This document shows positions 33,327 to 42,905 of a DNA stretch of 53,717 nucleotides, one piece after another. Below the pieces are notes generated by a model. It was not told the DNA's origin and did not search any database. It was given only the letters and a program-made list of their open reading frames with translations. The position numbers and the translations under genes were made by a program. Within the stretch, counting starts at the first letter, position 1. The number at the start of each line of letters is the position of its first letter. Source of the DNA: an uncultured Myxococcales bacterium (GTDB lineage Bacteria; Myxococcota_A; UBA9042); NCBI GenBank assembly GCA_903919145.1, contig CAIXGW010000202.1:1-53717 (forward strand), read 5' to 3'.

Positions 33327-35138
33327 ATGGCAGACGGCACGGCACCCCTGTCCGCATCCCCAGCGGGCGGTAGCTTCCTCATTGAGCCCCCGGGCTCCCA
33401 CCGCATCTTCACGGTCGAAGACCTGAGCGAAGAGCAGCGCGCCATGGCCCTGGAAGCTGGCAAGTTCATCGACAAAGAGGTCATCCCCAAAGAGCGCTTC
33501 CTTGAGTCCAAAGAGGGCAAGGCCTCCAAGGAGATGGTCAAGGTCCTCAAAAAGGCTTGCCGCCAAGGCTTTGCTCAGGTCGAAGTCCCAGAGAAGTTTG
33601 GCGGGCTTGGCGCAGACAAGGTCACGTCGCTGCTCATCGCTGACAAGCTGGGCAGCTCGGGCGACTTTTGCGTCACCTGGGGCGCCCACTCTGGCATTGG
33701 CATGGCGCCGATCCTGTACTTCGGCACCGACGCCCAAAAGCACAAGTACATCCCCAAGATCGCCGGCGGCGCCCTGACCAGCTGCTATGCCCTGTCAGAG
33801 CCCGGCTCTGGCTCTGACGCCCTTTCGGCCCGCACCACCGCGGTGCTCAACCCAGAGGGCACCCACTACATCTTCAACGGCACCAAGCAGTGGATCACCA
33901 ACGCCGCCTGGGCCGACGTGGGCGTGGTTTTTGCCAAGGTAGACGGAGACAAGTTCACCGCCTTCATCGTCGACCGCGACACCCCCGGCTTCACCGTGGG
34001 CAACGAAGAGCACAAGCTGGGCCTGCGCGGCTCCTCGACGTGCCAGCTGATCTTCAACGACGCGCCAGTGCCCGTGGGCAACGTGCTCGGCGAGGTCGGC
34101 AAGGGCCACAAGGTCGCATTCAATACCTTGAATCTGGGCCGCTACAAGCTGGCCGGCGGCGTGATGGCGGTGGCCAAGCGGGCCCTGGCAGAGGCGCTGC
34201 AGTACTCCATCGACCGCAAGCAGTTCAACACCAGCGTGGCCGACTTTGGCAGCATCCGCGAGCAAATCACCGACTCGATGGTCGGCATCTACCTGGCCGA
34301 GTCGCTGGTCTACCGCATTGCCGGCTACATCGACGCGCGCCTGGCCAGCTTGGACGCCGACTCGCCCGACTACGTCGAAAAAACCATGGCGGCGATTGAG
34401 GAATACGCCATCGAGGCGTCGATCGCCAAGGTCTACGGCTCTGAAGCCCTGGACCGGATCCTTGACCGCGCCCTGCAATGGCACGGCGGCTACGGCTTTG
34501 TAGAGGACTACAACATTGAGAAGTTTGTCCGCGACGGCCGGGTCAATCGCATTTTTGAAGGCACCAACGAGATCAACCGCCTGCTGATTCCCGGCACGGC
34601 CTTCAAGCGCGCGGTACAAAAGCGCCTGGGCCTGTACGGGGCGATTGGCTATCTGGAAAAGAAGCTGGCGTCCGGCACCTTGGCCGCCCTGCCCGACCTA
34701 AGCGACCAGCTGGCCGTGGCCGAATTCGCCTTGCAGCGCCTCAAGGATCTGACCTTGCTGGTGGCCCTAGCCGCTTCAGCCCGGCACGGCATGCAGCTGG
34801 AAGGCGAGCAGGAGACGATGGTCCAGCTGTCCAACCTGATGATCGACGCCTACGCCATTGACTCGGCGGTGGCCCGCACCAAGCAGCGCGTCGCCGCTGG
34901 CGGCAAAGAAGCGGTGACCCAGGCCATCTGCGCAGTGGCGGCGGTGGAGGCCCTGGATCGCGCGGGGCCCGCGGTCAAGCGCGCGCTGCACAACCTGTTT
35001 GAGCCTGAGGCGGCAGCGCCCTGGCTGGTCAAGGCAGAGCAGCTCGCCACCGACGTTCCCCTGGCCCTGCTGCCGCTGCGCCGGCTCATTGCGGCGGAAG
35101 CGGTGGGTCGGATCGGCTACAAGCTGTCGAGCTACTAG
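33327..35138 (+). CDS. Acyl-CoA dehydrogenase, VLCAD/ACAD9-like
   Basis: A 603-residue flavoenzyme; ATG 33327 has AGGAG 9 nt upstream. The N-terminal helical domain starts at about 25 (TVEDLSEEQRAMALEAGKFI). The middle strand domain has SCYALSEPGSGSDALSARTT and FNGTKQWITNAAWADVGVVF, where flavin and substrate bind. The C-terminal helical domain has LGRYKLAGGVMAVAKRAL, DRALQWHGGYGFVEDYNIEK and the catalytic base Glu in NRIFEGTNEINRLL. A further domain of about 170 residues extends it, as in very-long-chain enzymes and unlike the 380-residue short-chain type. It removes two hydrogens from acyl-CoA in beta-oxidation and passes electrons to ETF. No other beta-oxidation gene is adjacent. Confidence 0.95.
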   Translation: MADGTAPLSASPAGGSFLIEPPGSHRIFTVEDLSEEQRAMALEAGKFIDKEVIPKERFLESKEGKASKEMVKVLKKACRQGFAQVEVPEKFGGLGADKVTSLLIADKLGSSGDFCVTWGAHSGIGMAPILYFGTDAQKHKYIPKIAGGALTSCYALSEPGSGSDALSARTTAVLNPEGTHYIFNGTKQWITNAAWADVGVVFAKVDGDKFTAFIVDRDTPGFTVGNEEHKLGLRGSSTCQLIFNDAPVPVGNVLGEVGKGHKVAFNTLNLGRYKLAGGVMAVAKRALAEALQYSIDRKQFNTSVADFGSIREQITDSMVGIYLAESLVYRIAGYIDARLASLDADSPDYVEKTMAAIEEYAIEASIAKVYGSEALDRILDRALQWHGGYGFVEDYNIEKFVRDGRVNRIFEGTNEINRLLIPGTAFKRAVQKRLGLYGAIGYLEKKLASGTLAALPDLSDQLAVAEFALQRLKDLTLLVALAASARHGMQLEGEQETMVQLSNLMIDAYAIDSAVARTKQRVAAGGKEAVTQAICAVAAVEALDRAGPAVKRALHNLFEPEAAAPWLVKAEQLATDVPLALLPLRRLIAAEAVGRIGYKLSSY

Positions 35139-35141
35139 GCC

Positions 35142-36488
35142 TTGGCGACCGGCAACCACCATTTGACGCGTCAACGGCCGCAGCCAGCAGTCGGTGCTCG
35201 GCCCAGCCATGGGGCCGGGCGCCGGCTGCTGGTTGCCGCGTTGTTGGTCGTGGCGGTGCTGGGGCCGGCTGGCTGCAAGCAGGGCGCTGAAGGCCCCGGC
35301 AAAGGCGGTGGTGGCGGGCCAGCTGGGCCGGGCGGCGCGGGTGGCAAGAAGGGCCCGATGGCGTTTGCCGTCGAAGTCCAGCCGGTGGCCAAGCGCCAGC
35401 TTGAGTACACCCTGGCTGCGGTGGGAACGCTGATTCCGTTTGAAGAAGCCCAGGTGGCGGCCCGGGTTGGCGGCAGCGTCGACCGGGTGCTGTTCCGCGA
35501 AGGCGACGTCGTCGAGGCCGGCCAGGTGCTGGTAGAGATCGAGCCACAGCGCTACAGAGTGGCGGTCGACCAGGGCAAGGCGGCCGTCAAGCGCAGCCAG
35601 GCGGGGCTGGATGACGCCGTTCGGACGCTCCAACGCAAGAAAGACATGGGGCCAGAGGTGGCGTCGGGCGAAGAGATCGACGCCGCGGCGGCCAAGGTGC
35701 AGATCGGCCGCGCTGAAGTCGAGCAGGCCAAAGCTGCGCTGGCGCTAGCAGATTTGAACCTTCGCGATGCCCGGGTGCGTGCGCCTCTAGCCGGCGTGGT
35801 GCAGGCGCGCAAAGTGCAGACGGGTGCCTACCTTCAGCCCGGCGCGGTGGTGGCATCGATCCTGCGCCGCGATCCGCTGCGGGTGCGCTTTGCCCTGGCC
35901 GAAATGGATGCGCAGCGCCTGAAGATGGGCATGGACATCCGCTTTCGCGTCCGCGGCGTTCAAGGGTGGCGCGCAGCGGTTGTGCAGCATGTCGCCGGGC
36001 GCGCCGACGAAAGCTCTAGACAGGTTGAGGTATTGGCTGACGTATCCGACGTTGGCTGGGCCGTCGCAGCCACCGAAAGCGCCGCCGGGCCAGGTGGTGA
36101 GCTGCGCGCCGGCGCCTTTGCCGAAGTGGTGGTGCCCATCGGTGCCCCCTACCCGGCCACCGCCATTCCGCAAATCGCGATTCGCCCAAGTGAAAAGGGC
36201 TTTCTGGCCTACGTCATAGAGGGAGACAAGGCCCGCGAGCGCATTGTCGAGCTTGGCATGCGCAGCAGCGACGGCATGGTGGAGGTGCGCAAGGGCTTGA
36301 GCGAAGGAGAACAGCTGGTCGTCCTGGGCGCAGAGGCCTTGCGCGAAGGGGCCTTGGTCCGCATCGTTCAGCCTGGCTCGCCGGCCAAGCCCGCCGGCAA
36401 AGGTCGCCCAAGCGCTGGCGAATTGCGCGACGCCAAGCCCGTGCCCAGCCCTGCAGGCGTGACCGCGACGAGCGCGCAGACCCCATGA
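35142..36488 (+). CDS. RND efflux periplasmic adaptor (membrane fusion protein), lipoprotein
   Basis: 448 residues from TTG 35142 (TTG 35163 is the alternative). The signal RRLLVAALLVVAVLGPAGC has a lipobox. A Gly-rich linker leads to the barrel-sandwich/lipoyl half GTLIPFEEAQVAARVGGSVD plus LFREGDVVEAGQVLVEIEPQ, then an alpha-helical hairpin (about 130-195), then the second lipoyl half DARVRAPLAGVVQARKVQTG, a beta-barrel and a membrane-proximal domain (VVPIGAPYPATAIPQIAIRP). It bridges the RND pump to an outer-membrane channel. The start lies 3 nt after the dehydrogenase stop, so they may be co-transcribed; the pump gene overlaps its stop by 4 nt. Confidence 0.93.
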   Translation: MATGNHHLTRQRPQPAVGARPSHGAGRRLLVAALLVVAVLGPAGCKQGAEGPGKGGGGGPAGPGGAGGKKGPMAFAVEVQPVAKRQLEYTLAAVGTLIPFEEAQVAARVGGSVDRVLFREGDVVEAGQVLVEIEPQRYRVAVDQGKAAVKRSQAGLDDAVRTLQRKKDMGPEVASGEEIDAAAAKVQIGRAEVEQAKAALALADLNLRDARVRAPLAGVVQARKVQTGAYLQPGAVVASILRRDPLRVRFALAEMDAQRLKMGMDIRFRVRGVQGWRAAVVQHVAGRADESSRQVEVLADVSDVGWAVAATESAAGPGGELRAGAFAEVVVPIGAPYPATAIPQIAIRPSEKGFLAYVIEGDKARERIVELGMRSSDGMVEVRKGLSEGEQLVVLGAEALREGALVRIVQPGSPAKPAGKGRPSAGELRDAKPVPSPAGVTATSAQTP

Positions 36489-39400
36489 ACATCACCGAGA
36501 TCTGCATCAAGAATCCGGTGTTGGCATGGATGATCATGGCCGCGCTGATCCTGTTTGGCATCGTCGCCGGCCAGCGCATCGGCATCTCGCAGTTTCCCGA
36601 TGTCGACTTTCCGACCATCACCGTGAGCCTGAGCCGCGAAGGCGCAGCGCCAGAGGTGATGGAGAACGACGTCGTCGAGATCGTCGAAGAAAACCTGATG
36701 CAGGTCGAGGGGGTCAAGACCATCACCTCGGTGGCGCGCCAGGGCCAGGCGTCGATCTCTCTGGAGCTCGACCTCAACCGCGACATCGACGCCGCCATCC
36801 AAGACGTGCAGGCCAAGGTCAGCCAGGCCCAGCGCCGCTTGCCCCAAGACCTGGACCCGCCTTCGATTTCCAAGTCCAACCCAGAAGACAACCCGATTCT
36901 GTGGATCGGCCTGTCGGGGCCGTATTCGCAGCAGATCCTTAGCGATTATGCGCGCTATCAGGTCAAAGAGCGCATCCAGACCGTGACCGGCGTCGGCGAG
37001 GTGTTCATGGGCGGCTGGCTCGAGCGCGCCGTTCGGGTGTGGATCGACCAAAAGCGCCTGGACGAGCGCAACCTAACCGTGGCCGAGGTCATAGGGGCGC
37101 TGCGCCGCGAACATGTCGAGCTGCCGGCCGGGCGCCTGGAGACGGCGGGTCGCGAGCTGGCCGTGCGGGTTCTGGGCGAGGCTTTTGACCTGCAGACCCT
37201 GCGGCGGATTGTGGTGCGCAGCGTGGGCGGCCAGCCGGTGTACCTGGAAGATGTGGCCCTGGTCGAAGACGGCTTTGAGGACCAGCGGCGGCTCTCTCGC
37301 GTCAACGGCGAGCCCGCGCAGGGCATGGGCGTCAAGAAGCAGCGCGGGGCCAACACCGTGGGGGTGGCTGACGCCGTCAAGGTACAGCTCGACGTGATCC
37401 GCAAGTCGCTGCCCCCCGACATGAAGCTCGATGTCATCTTTGACAATGCCGCGTTTGTTGAAGAGTCCGTGCATGAAATTGAGTTTGAGCTGGCTTTGTC
37501 GATTGTGCTGACCGCGCTGGTCTGCTGGCTGTTTCTGGGCTCGCTGTCTGCCACGGTCAATGTGGTCTTGGCGATTCCAATGTCGCTGCTGGGCACCATA
37601 GGCGTCCTGTACTTCTTGGGCTACACCCTCAATACATTTACGCTTCTGGCCCTGTCTTTGGCAGTCGGCATCGTGGTCGACGACGCCATCATGGTGCTAG
37701 AGAACATCTACCGCCATGCCGAAGCGGGCGCCGACCGCGTGACCGCCTCGCGCGAAGGGACCAAGGAAATCACCTTTGCGGCCCTGGCGGCGACCTTGGC
37801 GGTGGTGGCGATTTTTCTACCTGTCGTGTTCATGGATGGGCTGATCGGCAAGTTTTTTGTGCAGTTCGGCGTGGCGCTGTCTCTGGCCGTGCTGCTCAGC
37901 TACCTGGAAGCCATCACCCTGACGCCGGCCCGCAGCGCCCAAATCCTGCGGGTGGGCCACGGCGAGCGCAGCTGGCTCGGTCGCAAGGTCGACGGCGGCT
38001 TTCACTGGCTGCAGCGCGTCTACCTGCGCATCCTAAGGCAAGCACTGCGCTTTCCGGTGATGGTCGTGGTCGCCGCCATTGCCCTGACCTGGGGCGCCGT
38101 GCAGGTATTCAAGGTGATTCCCGGCGAGATGGTGCCGTCGCAGGACCAAAGCCGCATCATGGTGCGCATGCAGAGCGCCGTCGGCGCCACCTTGGAAGAG
38201 ACCGACAAGCTGTTTCGCCAGGCCGAAGCCCGCTTGGCCAAGATGCCTGAAGTCAAGACGGTTTTTGCGGTGGTCGGCGGCTTTGGTGGCACTTCCTCGG
38301 TCAACGGCGGCGTGATGTTCGTCACCCTGGTTCCCCCGGGTGAACGCAAGCTGCGCCACACCGAGTTCATGGGGGTCATCCGCAAGGACCTTGGCAATAT
38401 CGCCGGACTCAAGGCCATCCCCGTGGACCTGTCGCAGTCGGTCTTCTCTGCCAACCGCGGATTCCCCATCGAGTTCAACGTGCGCGGCTCCGACTGGCCG
38501 CTGCTGGTCAAGTCGTCGCAAGAGCTCATCGCCAAGCTGCGCCAGTCGGGCCAAGTCACCGACCTGGACTCGGACTACCGGCTGGGCCAGCCAGAGCTGC
38601 GCATCACGCCGGACCGCACCCGCTGCGCCGATGTCGGTGTGTCGATGGAAGATGTGGCGACGACCCTCAACTCCTTGGTCGGCGGCCAGCGCATTGCCAA
38701 GTTCAGTCAGAACGGTCGGCGCGTCGATACCCGGGTGCGCTTGCTTGCCGAACAGCGCGACCGTCCCGAAGCGCTGCAGCAGCTGCGCATCCGCTCTCGC
38801 TCGGGCCAGCTGGTGCCGCTGAGCTCGCTGGTCAGCATGGAAGAGCTGCCCGCCCTGCAGGCGATTACCCGCAAGGACCGCGAGCGCGCCATTAGCGTCT
38901 TTGGCAACGTCGGGCAGGGGGCCAGCCAAGAGCAAGCCATGGCGCTGGTAGAGAAGCTGGGTGCAGAGCTCCCTGCGGGCAACCGCATCGTCCTGGGCGG
39001 CGCCTCGGTCCAGTTCCGCGAGTCGATGGACAGCCTGGTGGTGGCCCTGCTGCTGGGTATCGCGGTGGCCTACATGATCCTGGCCGCGCAATTCAACAGT
39101 TTTCTTCACCCGGTCACGGTGCTGACCATCTTGCCGCTCAGCGTGGCCGGCGCAGCCCTGGCGCTGTGGGCCAGCGGCAACACTCTAAATATCTTTAGTA
39201 TGATTGGACTATTGCTGCTGATGGGGATCGTCAAGAAGAACTCGATTCTGCTGGTCGACTACGCCAATCAGCGCCGCGACCAGGGCGATTCTGCCGCCGA
39301 GGCCATGCTGTCGGCCGGTCCCACCCGGCTGCGGCCCATCCTGATGACCAGCGTGGCCACGCTGATGGCCGCCCTGCCCTCGGCCATGCAGCTGGGCCCG

Positions 39401-39580
39401 GGGTCAGAGCTGCGCGGCCCCATGGCGATTTCTGTGATTGGCGGCTTGACCTTGTCTACCGCGCTGTCTCTGGTCGTGGTGCCGTGCTTTTACGTGGTCG
39501 CCGACCGGGCGGTAGCGGCAGTCAAGCGCCTGTGGGCCAAGCCGCCGCCCCAGCTTCCGGCGGGCGATGCTGCGGCATAG
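36485..39580 (+). CDS. RND-family efflux pump, inner-membrane permease
   Basis: A 1,031-residue protein of normal HAE1/AcrB-type length with twelve membrane helices in two halves, each carrying a large periplasmic loop. It starts MNITEICIKNPVLAWMIMAA. The proton-relay residues are present: the Asp pair in LSLAVGIVVDDAIMVLENIY and the Lys in LLLLMGIVKKNSILLVDYAN. Periplasmic signature QFPDVDFPTITVS is typical of the MdtB/MexF-like branch. It exports drugs, detergents or other toxic compounds using the proton gradient. The adaptor gene precedes it with an ATGA overlap. No TolC-like outer-membrane channel gene follows, so one encoded elsewhere must be used. Confidence 0.96.
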   Translation: MNITEICIKNPVLAWMIMAALILFGIVAGQRIGISQFPDVDFPTITVSLSREGAAPEVMENDVVEIVEENLMQVEGVKTITSVARQGQASISLELDLNRDIDAAIQDVQAKVSQAQRRLPQDLDPPSISKSNPEDNPILWIGLSGPYSQQILSDYARYQVKERIQTVTGVGEVFMGGWLERAVRVWIDQKRLDERNLTVAEVIGALRREHVELPAGRLETAGRELAVRVLGEAFDLQTLRRIVVRSVGGQPVYLEDVALVEDGFEDQRRLSRVNGEPAQGMGVKKQRGANTVGVADAVKVQLDVIRKSLPPDMKLDVIFDNAAFVEESVHEIEFELALSIVLTALVCWLFLGSLSATVNVVLAIPMSLLGTIGVLYFLGYTLNTFTLLALSLAVGIVVDDAIMVLENIYRHAEAGADRVTASREGTKEITFAALAATLAVVAIFLPVVFMDGLIGKFFVQFGVALSLAVLLSYLEAITLTPARSAQILRVGHGERSWLGRKVDGGFHWLQRVYLRILRQALRFPVMVVVAAIALTWGAVQVFKVIPGEMVPSQDQSRIMVRMQSAVGATLEETDKLFRQAEARLAKMPEVKTVFAVVGGFGGTSSVNGGVMFVTLVPPGERKLRHTEFMGVIRKDLGNIAGLKAIPVDLSQSVFSANRGFPIEFNVRGSDWPLLVKSSQELIAKLRQSGQVTDLDSDYRLGQPELRITPDRTRCADVGVSMEDVATTLNSLVGGQRIAKFSQNGRRVDTRVRLLAEQRDRPEALQQLRIRSRSGQLVPLSSLVSMEELPALQAITRKDRERAISVFGNVGQGASQEQAMALVEKLGAELPAGNRIVLGGASVQFRESMDSLVVALLLGIAVAYMILAAQFNSFLHPVTVLTILPLSVAGAALALWASGNTLNIFSMIGLLLLMGIVKKNSILLVDYANQRRDQGDSAAEAMLSAGPTRLRPILMTSVATLMAALPSAMQLGPGSELRGPMAISVIGGLTLSTALSLVVVPCFYVVADRAVAAVKRLWAKPPPQLPAGDAAA

Positions 39581-39594
39581 CCCTCAGCTTGGGT

Positions 39595-40134
39595 TCAGCC
39601 TGGATCGCGCACTGCCGCCAGCTCCAGGGCTGTCCGCCGCCCGGCCAGCGCCCCGGCAAACCGCTTCCCCACCACATAGAGCAGCGTGGACACCAGCTGC
39701 TGGTCTACAAAGTCGCCGGCCGGCAGGTCTTTCAGCTCAGGCGCGGCTGGCCCGGCAAAATTGAGCCTGCACACGTCCAGCTGCACCGTCGCCTCGGCCT
39801 GAAGGGCCACTCGGGTCGGGGCGCCGTGGACGCGGCACATCAGCGGCCGCACTTCAAAAATTGCGCACGCCCCCTGCGCATCCAAGAAGGCGCAGCGCTG
39901 GCCGCCGTGGGTATTGGCCGTGGCCAGGGCCGCCAGCTCCGTCACTTTCTCAGGATGCACCGCCAGCCACTCAGCGATGTGGGCGCGCTCTACCTCGGCG
40001 ACGGTGAGCCCAGGCAGGCAACAGCTGTGACAGCCGCGGCGGCAGGCAAACTGTTGGGGGTGGCGGGCCTGGATGTCGGCAAACTTGGCATCGACCTTGG
40101 CAAGGACCGCCCGGTACTCAGCAAAGCGGCTCAT
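39595..40134 (-). CDS. YkgJ-family Cys-cluster (zinc/iron-chelating) protein
   Basis: About 179 residues from ATG 40134; a TTG at 40155 overlaps the stop of the upstream ATP-grasp gene and is an alternative. The metal-binding pattern is spread as FACRRGCHSCC, then GQRCAFLDAQGACAIFEVRP, then LMCRVHG, and a late Cys in QLDVCRLNF. The CxxxCxxCC...C...C...RP-x-x-C-R arrangement is the family signature; members are often annotated as Fe-S oxidoreductases or metal chelators but the biochemistry is poorly known. It follows the ATP-grasp gene closely and probably shares its transcript. Confidence 0.88.
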   Translation of the reverse strand: MSRFAEYRAVLAKVDAKFADIQARHPQQFACRRGCHSCCLPGLTVAEVERAHIAEWLAVHPEKVTELAALATANTHGGQRCAFLDAQGACAIFEVRPLMCRVHGAPTRVALQAEATVQLDVCRLNFAGPAAPELKDLPAGDFVDQQLVSTLLYVVGKRFAGALAGRRTALELAAVRDPG

Positions 40135-40151
40135 GGCCCCGCCCCAGGCCG

Positions 40152-41369
40152 TCAACCGGCCACCAGCTGGACGTCGCTGACCAGCAATTCCTGCATCTGG
40201 CGCACCGTAGCGTAGTCCTCGTGGCGGGCAATCAAGCAGCCATCGGACAGCAAGGTTTGGCGCCAGTCGCGCCGCTGCGAGCCAATCGGCAGCAAATCCA
40301 ACGCCACCAGCGACCCGCCCAGCTTGGCGGCCACTTCTTGCAGGCCCTGGACGCGCTGGATCCGCCCCTGGCCGACGGCGCGCTTGAATACGCAGGTCAC
40401 GTGGTACTTGCGCGCCGGCACGGCCTCAAACGCGCCCCAGCACACCGACCGAGCCCACTCGCGGTATACGTTGAAGTCATTGGCATAGTTCATCTGGTCC
40501 ACCAGCCGCCCGCCGGGAGCCCGCGCCGCAATCTCGCCAAAGACAATCTCTCCGCTGCCCTTTCTGTACCACTCCATGTGGGTAAAGCCCGTCCCCATGC
40601 CCATGGCCTGCAGCACATCGCGGCCAAACTTCACCGCATCTTTGAGCTGGGGGATGTGCGGGTCGCGCAACACGATTTGCGCCGGAGACAGCCACTCCTG
40701 GGTGCGCGACAGCAGCGGCCGCGGGTGGTACTGGGCCACCGAGTCAAAGGCCACCTTGCCGCCGATACACACCGTATCATAGGTAAACTCTTCGCCTTCA
40801 ATGAATTCTTCGACGCTGAGCTCTGGCACGTGGGCGACCTTGCGCAGCACCGCTTCCAGGGCCACGGCGTCATCGACCCGGTGGGTGTCGCGGGTGCCGG
40901 CTCCATCAATTGGCTTGACAATCAACGGGTAGCCGATGCGCTCTGCCGCCGCACGCACCTCATTGGCCGTCCGCACCTTGGCATGGCGGGGCACCCGCAG
41001 ACCGGCGGCCTCTAGCCGCTGCTTCATGATGTCTTTGTCGCGAAAGGCCCGGGCGTCGTCAGGGCGCTGCCCAAGCACCCCCAGCTCCTGCCGCAGCCGC
41101 GCCGCCAGCTCTACCCCGACCTCCCACAGACACTCAATCCGGTCGGGGGCCAGCCGCTCAAGCTGGGGCAGCGCGTGGCGAACCGCACTCTCTTCGTCCA
41201 GCACGTTGGGCACGCGGATGTAGCCACTGAGGTACTTGCGCACCTCTGGAGCCAGCGCCTCCAGGGGGTCGTGGCCAAGGCCGTAGACCTGGGCACCGAC
41301 TTCGGCCAGCCCGCGGGTAAAATGGGGCATCTCAAGAGGGTAATTTGGCGAAATAAATACAACTTTCAA
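40152..41369 (-). CDS. ATP-grasp ligase, copy 1
   Basis: 405 residues from TTG 41369 with GAGGG 5 nt upstream. The N-terminal Rossmann-like part (KVVFISPNYPLEMPHFTRGL) precedes the ATP-grasp fold: RDKDIMKQRLEAAGLRVP, the glycine loop GYPLIVKPIDGAGTRDTHRV, the adenine-binding VEEFIEGEEFTYDTV and metal-binding Glu in IVFGEIAARAPGG. Such enzymes activate a carboxylate as acyl phosphate and join it to an amine, sulfur or hydroxyl, making peptide-like bonds. The substrate is unknown. It is a clear paralogue of the next gene (41545-42768) and lies upstream of the YkgJ-like gene. Confidence 0.88.
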   Translation of the reverse strand: MKVVFISPNYPLEMPHFTRGLAEVGAQVYGLGHDPLEALAPEVRKYLSGYIRVPNVLDEESAVRHALPQLERLAPDRIECLWEVGVELAARLRQELGVLGQRPDDARAFRDKDIMKQRLEAAGLRVPRHAKVRTANEVRAAAERIGYPLIVKPIDGAGTRDTHRVDDAVALEAVLRKVAHVPELSVEEFIEGEEFTYDTVCIGGKVAFDSVAQYHPRPLLSRTQEWLSPAQIVLRDPHIPQLKDAVKFGRDVLQAMGMGTGFTHMEWYRKGSGEIVFGEIAARAPGGRLVDQMNYANDFNVYREWARSVCWGAFEAVPARKYHVTCVFKRAVGQGRIQRVQGLQEVAAKLGGSLVALDLLPIGSQRRDWRQTLLSDGCLIARHEDYATVRQMQELLVSDVQLVAG

Positions 41370-41544
41370 GGGACCCTCATGCGGTGGCCGCGGCGAGCAG
41401 ACAGAGGTCTAGTCGACTGCCCCAAGGTCGCGCTGGCACCCACCAGGGCTCAATTTCGCTAGACCGAAGAAGACGTGGCAGCAGTACACAAAGCCGGTGA
41501 AACGCGGGCGGGCCTCGACCCACAGCCAATGGCCGACCCAGGCC

Positions 41545-42768
41545 TTAGCGCGCCCACACCCGCACGGTGTGCCCGACCCACTCGCAGATCTCGCGGAGCT
41601 GGTCGTAGTCGGGATGGCGCAGGCGAATCCAGGCGTTGGCCATGTACCCTGCGTCCACGGGCTGGGTCGGATGGCCCACCGGCGGCAGATGCCAGTCGAT
41701 CAGCATGTGGCCAATCCGGCGCTGCACTTCGTCAAAGCCAGAGTAGCCGGCGATGCGACCGTCGCGATCCGGGCGCAGCGCGACCATGGCCGCCGCAAAC
41801 TGCCGCGAGGGCTGCTGGTCAAGCCGGCCGTGGACCACTGCCATCGCCCACTGGCGGTACAGGTCAAAGCCGTTGGCCGCACAGTAGAGGTCCCAGGTGC
41901 CCACCCCCGGCGGTCGCGCGCCGATCTCGCTGAACTTCAAGCCTTTGGGGCCAAAGAACCACTCCATGTGCGTCGGCGTGGTGCCCAGGCCCATGGAGGC
42001 AATGACTTTGCGGCCCATCGCGCGAACTTCGTCATACCCGGGTGAATTGACGCGGTTGGACGTGATGAAGTAGGGCGAGACGTTGCGGGTGCGCATGGCC
42101 TCCAGCACGCCGGGATAGTAGTGGGTAACAAACTCCAGGTGAACGTGGCTATCGATGGTCAGGGTGTCGTAGAAGCCCTCGTGGCCCTCAATGAACTCTT
42201 CAATCGCGCAAGAGCCTCCGCGGCCAAGGTTGAATTCGCGAGCGGCGGCAGTCAGTTGTTCGTGACTGTCGACCCGGCTGGTGCCTGCCGCGCCAGCACC
42301 GGCCCGCGGCTTGATGATCAGCGGATAGCCCACGCGCTCGGCAAAGGCCTTGGCCTGGTCCAGGGTGTCGGCGCCTAGAGACTGGGCGGTGGCGATGCCG
42401 TGCTCGCGCAGAAACTCCTTCATGGTCGGCTTGTCTCGGCACAGGACGGCGTTGCGCGCCGACAAGCCAGGAATCCCCGTCAATTCACGGACCCTGGCGG
42501 CCGACAGGATGTGCGCCTCAACGGTGGCCTCCAGCCGGTGCACCCACGGCCCGCGCTGCTGGATCCGCCGCACCGCAGCCAACAGCTGCTCGTCATTGCA
42601 GACGTTGCTGACCTGCTCGTAGCCGTCCAGCCACGACTTCAGCTCGTCGTCAAAGCCGCTGGCCGGCCACTCTCCAATCCCGGTGACGTGGGCGCCGGCT
42701 AGCTTGAGGGCTCGGGCAAACTGGCGCTGGTTGGCGGGAAAATGCGGCGCAATCAAGATGACGTGCAT
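41545..42768 (-). CDS. ATP-grasp ligase, copy 2
   Basis: 407 residues from ATG 42768 with GGGAGG upstream. It opens HVILIAPHFPANQRQFARAL like copy 1, then CRDKPTMKEFLREHGIATA, the loop GYPLIIKPRAGAGAAGTSRV, IEEFIEGHEGFYDTL and the metal site LKFSEIGARPPGVGTW. All ATP-grasp elements are intact, so it should be active. The two copies lie 175 bp apart on the same strand and are similar in order and spacing throughout, pointing to duplication followed by substrate change. It is divergent from the S51-like gene, sharing a 137-bp intergenic region. Confidence 0.88.
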   Translation of the reverse strand: MHVILIAPHFPANQRQFARALKLAGAHVTGIGEWPASGFDDELKSWLDGYEQVSNVCNDEQLLAAVRRIQQRGPWVHRLEATVEAHILSAARVRELTGIPGLSARNAVLCRDKPTMKEFLREHGIATAQSLGADTLDQAKAFAERVGYPLIIKPRAGAGAAGTSRVDSHEQLTAAAREFNLGRGGSCAIEEFIEGHEGFYDTLTIDSHVHLEFVTHYYPGVLEAMRTRNVSPYFITSNRVNSPGYDEVRAMGRKVIASMGLGTTPTHMEWFFGPKGLKFSEIGARPPGVGTWDLYCAANGFDLYRQWAMAVVHGRLDQQPSRQFAAAMVALRPDRDGRIAGYSGFDEVQRRIGHMLIDWHLPPVGHPTQPVDAGYMANAWIRLRHPDYDQLREICEWVGHTVRVWAR

Positions 42769-42905
42769 GGGAGCCTCCCGGCGATGACGCCGACTGGCTT
42801 TGGATGGTGGCACAGACTGCCGCCATGGCCAAGGGGCCGGCGGGCTGGCCGTGCAACTGACCGGCGACTGTGGCACCCTACGGCCGTGAAGGAGCAACCA
42901 TCCCT

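Noticed and set aside
40477..42640. Near-parallel sequence in the two ATP-grasp genes as a recombination repeat
   Set aside because: Similarity is at protein level only; I see no long identical DNA runs.
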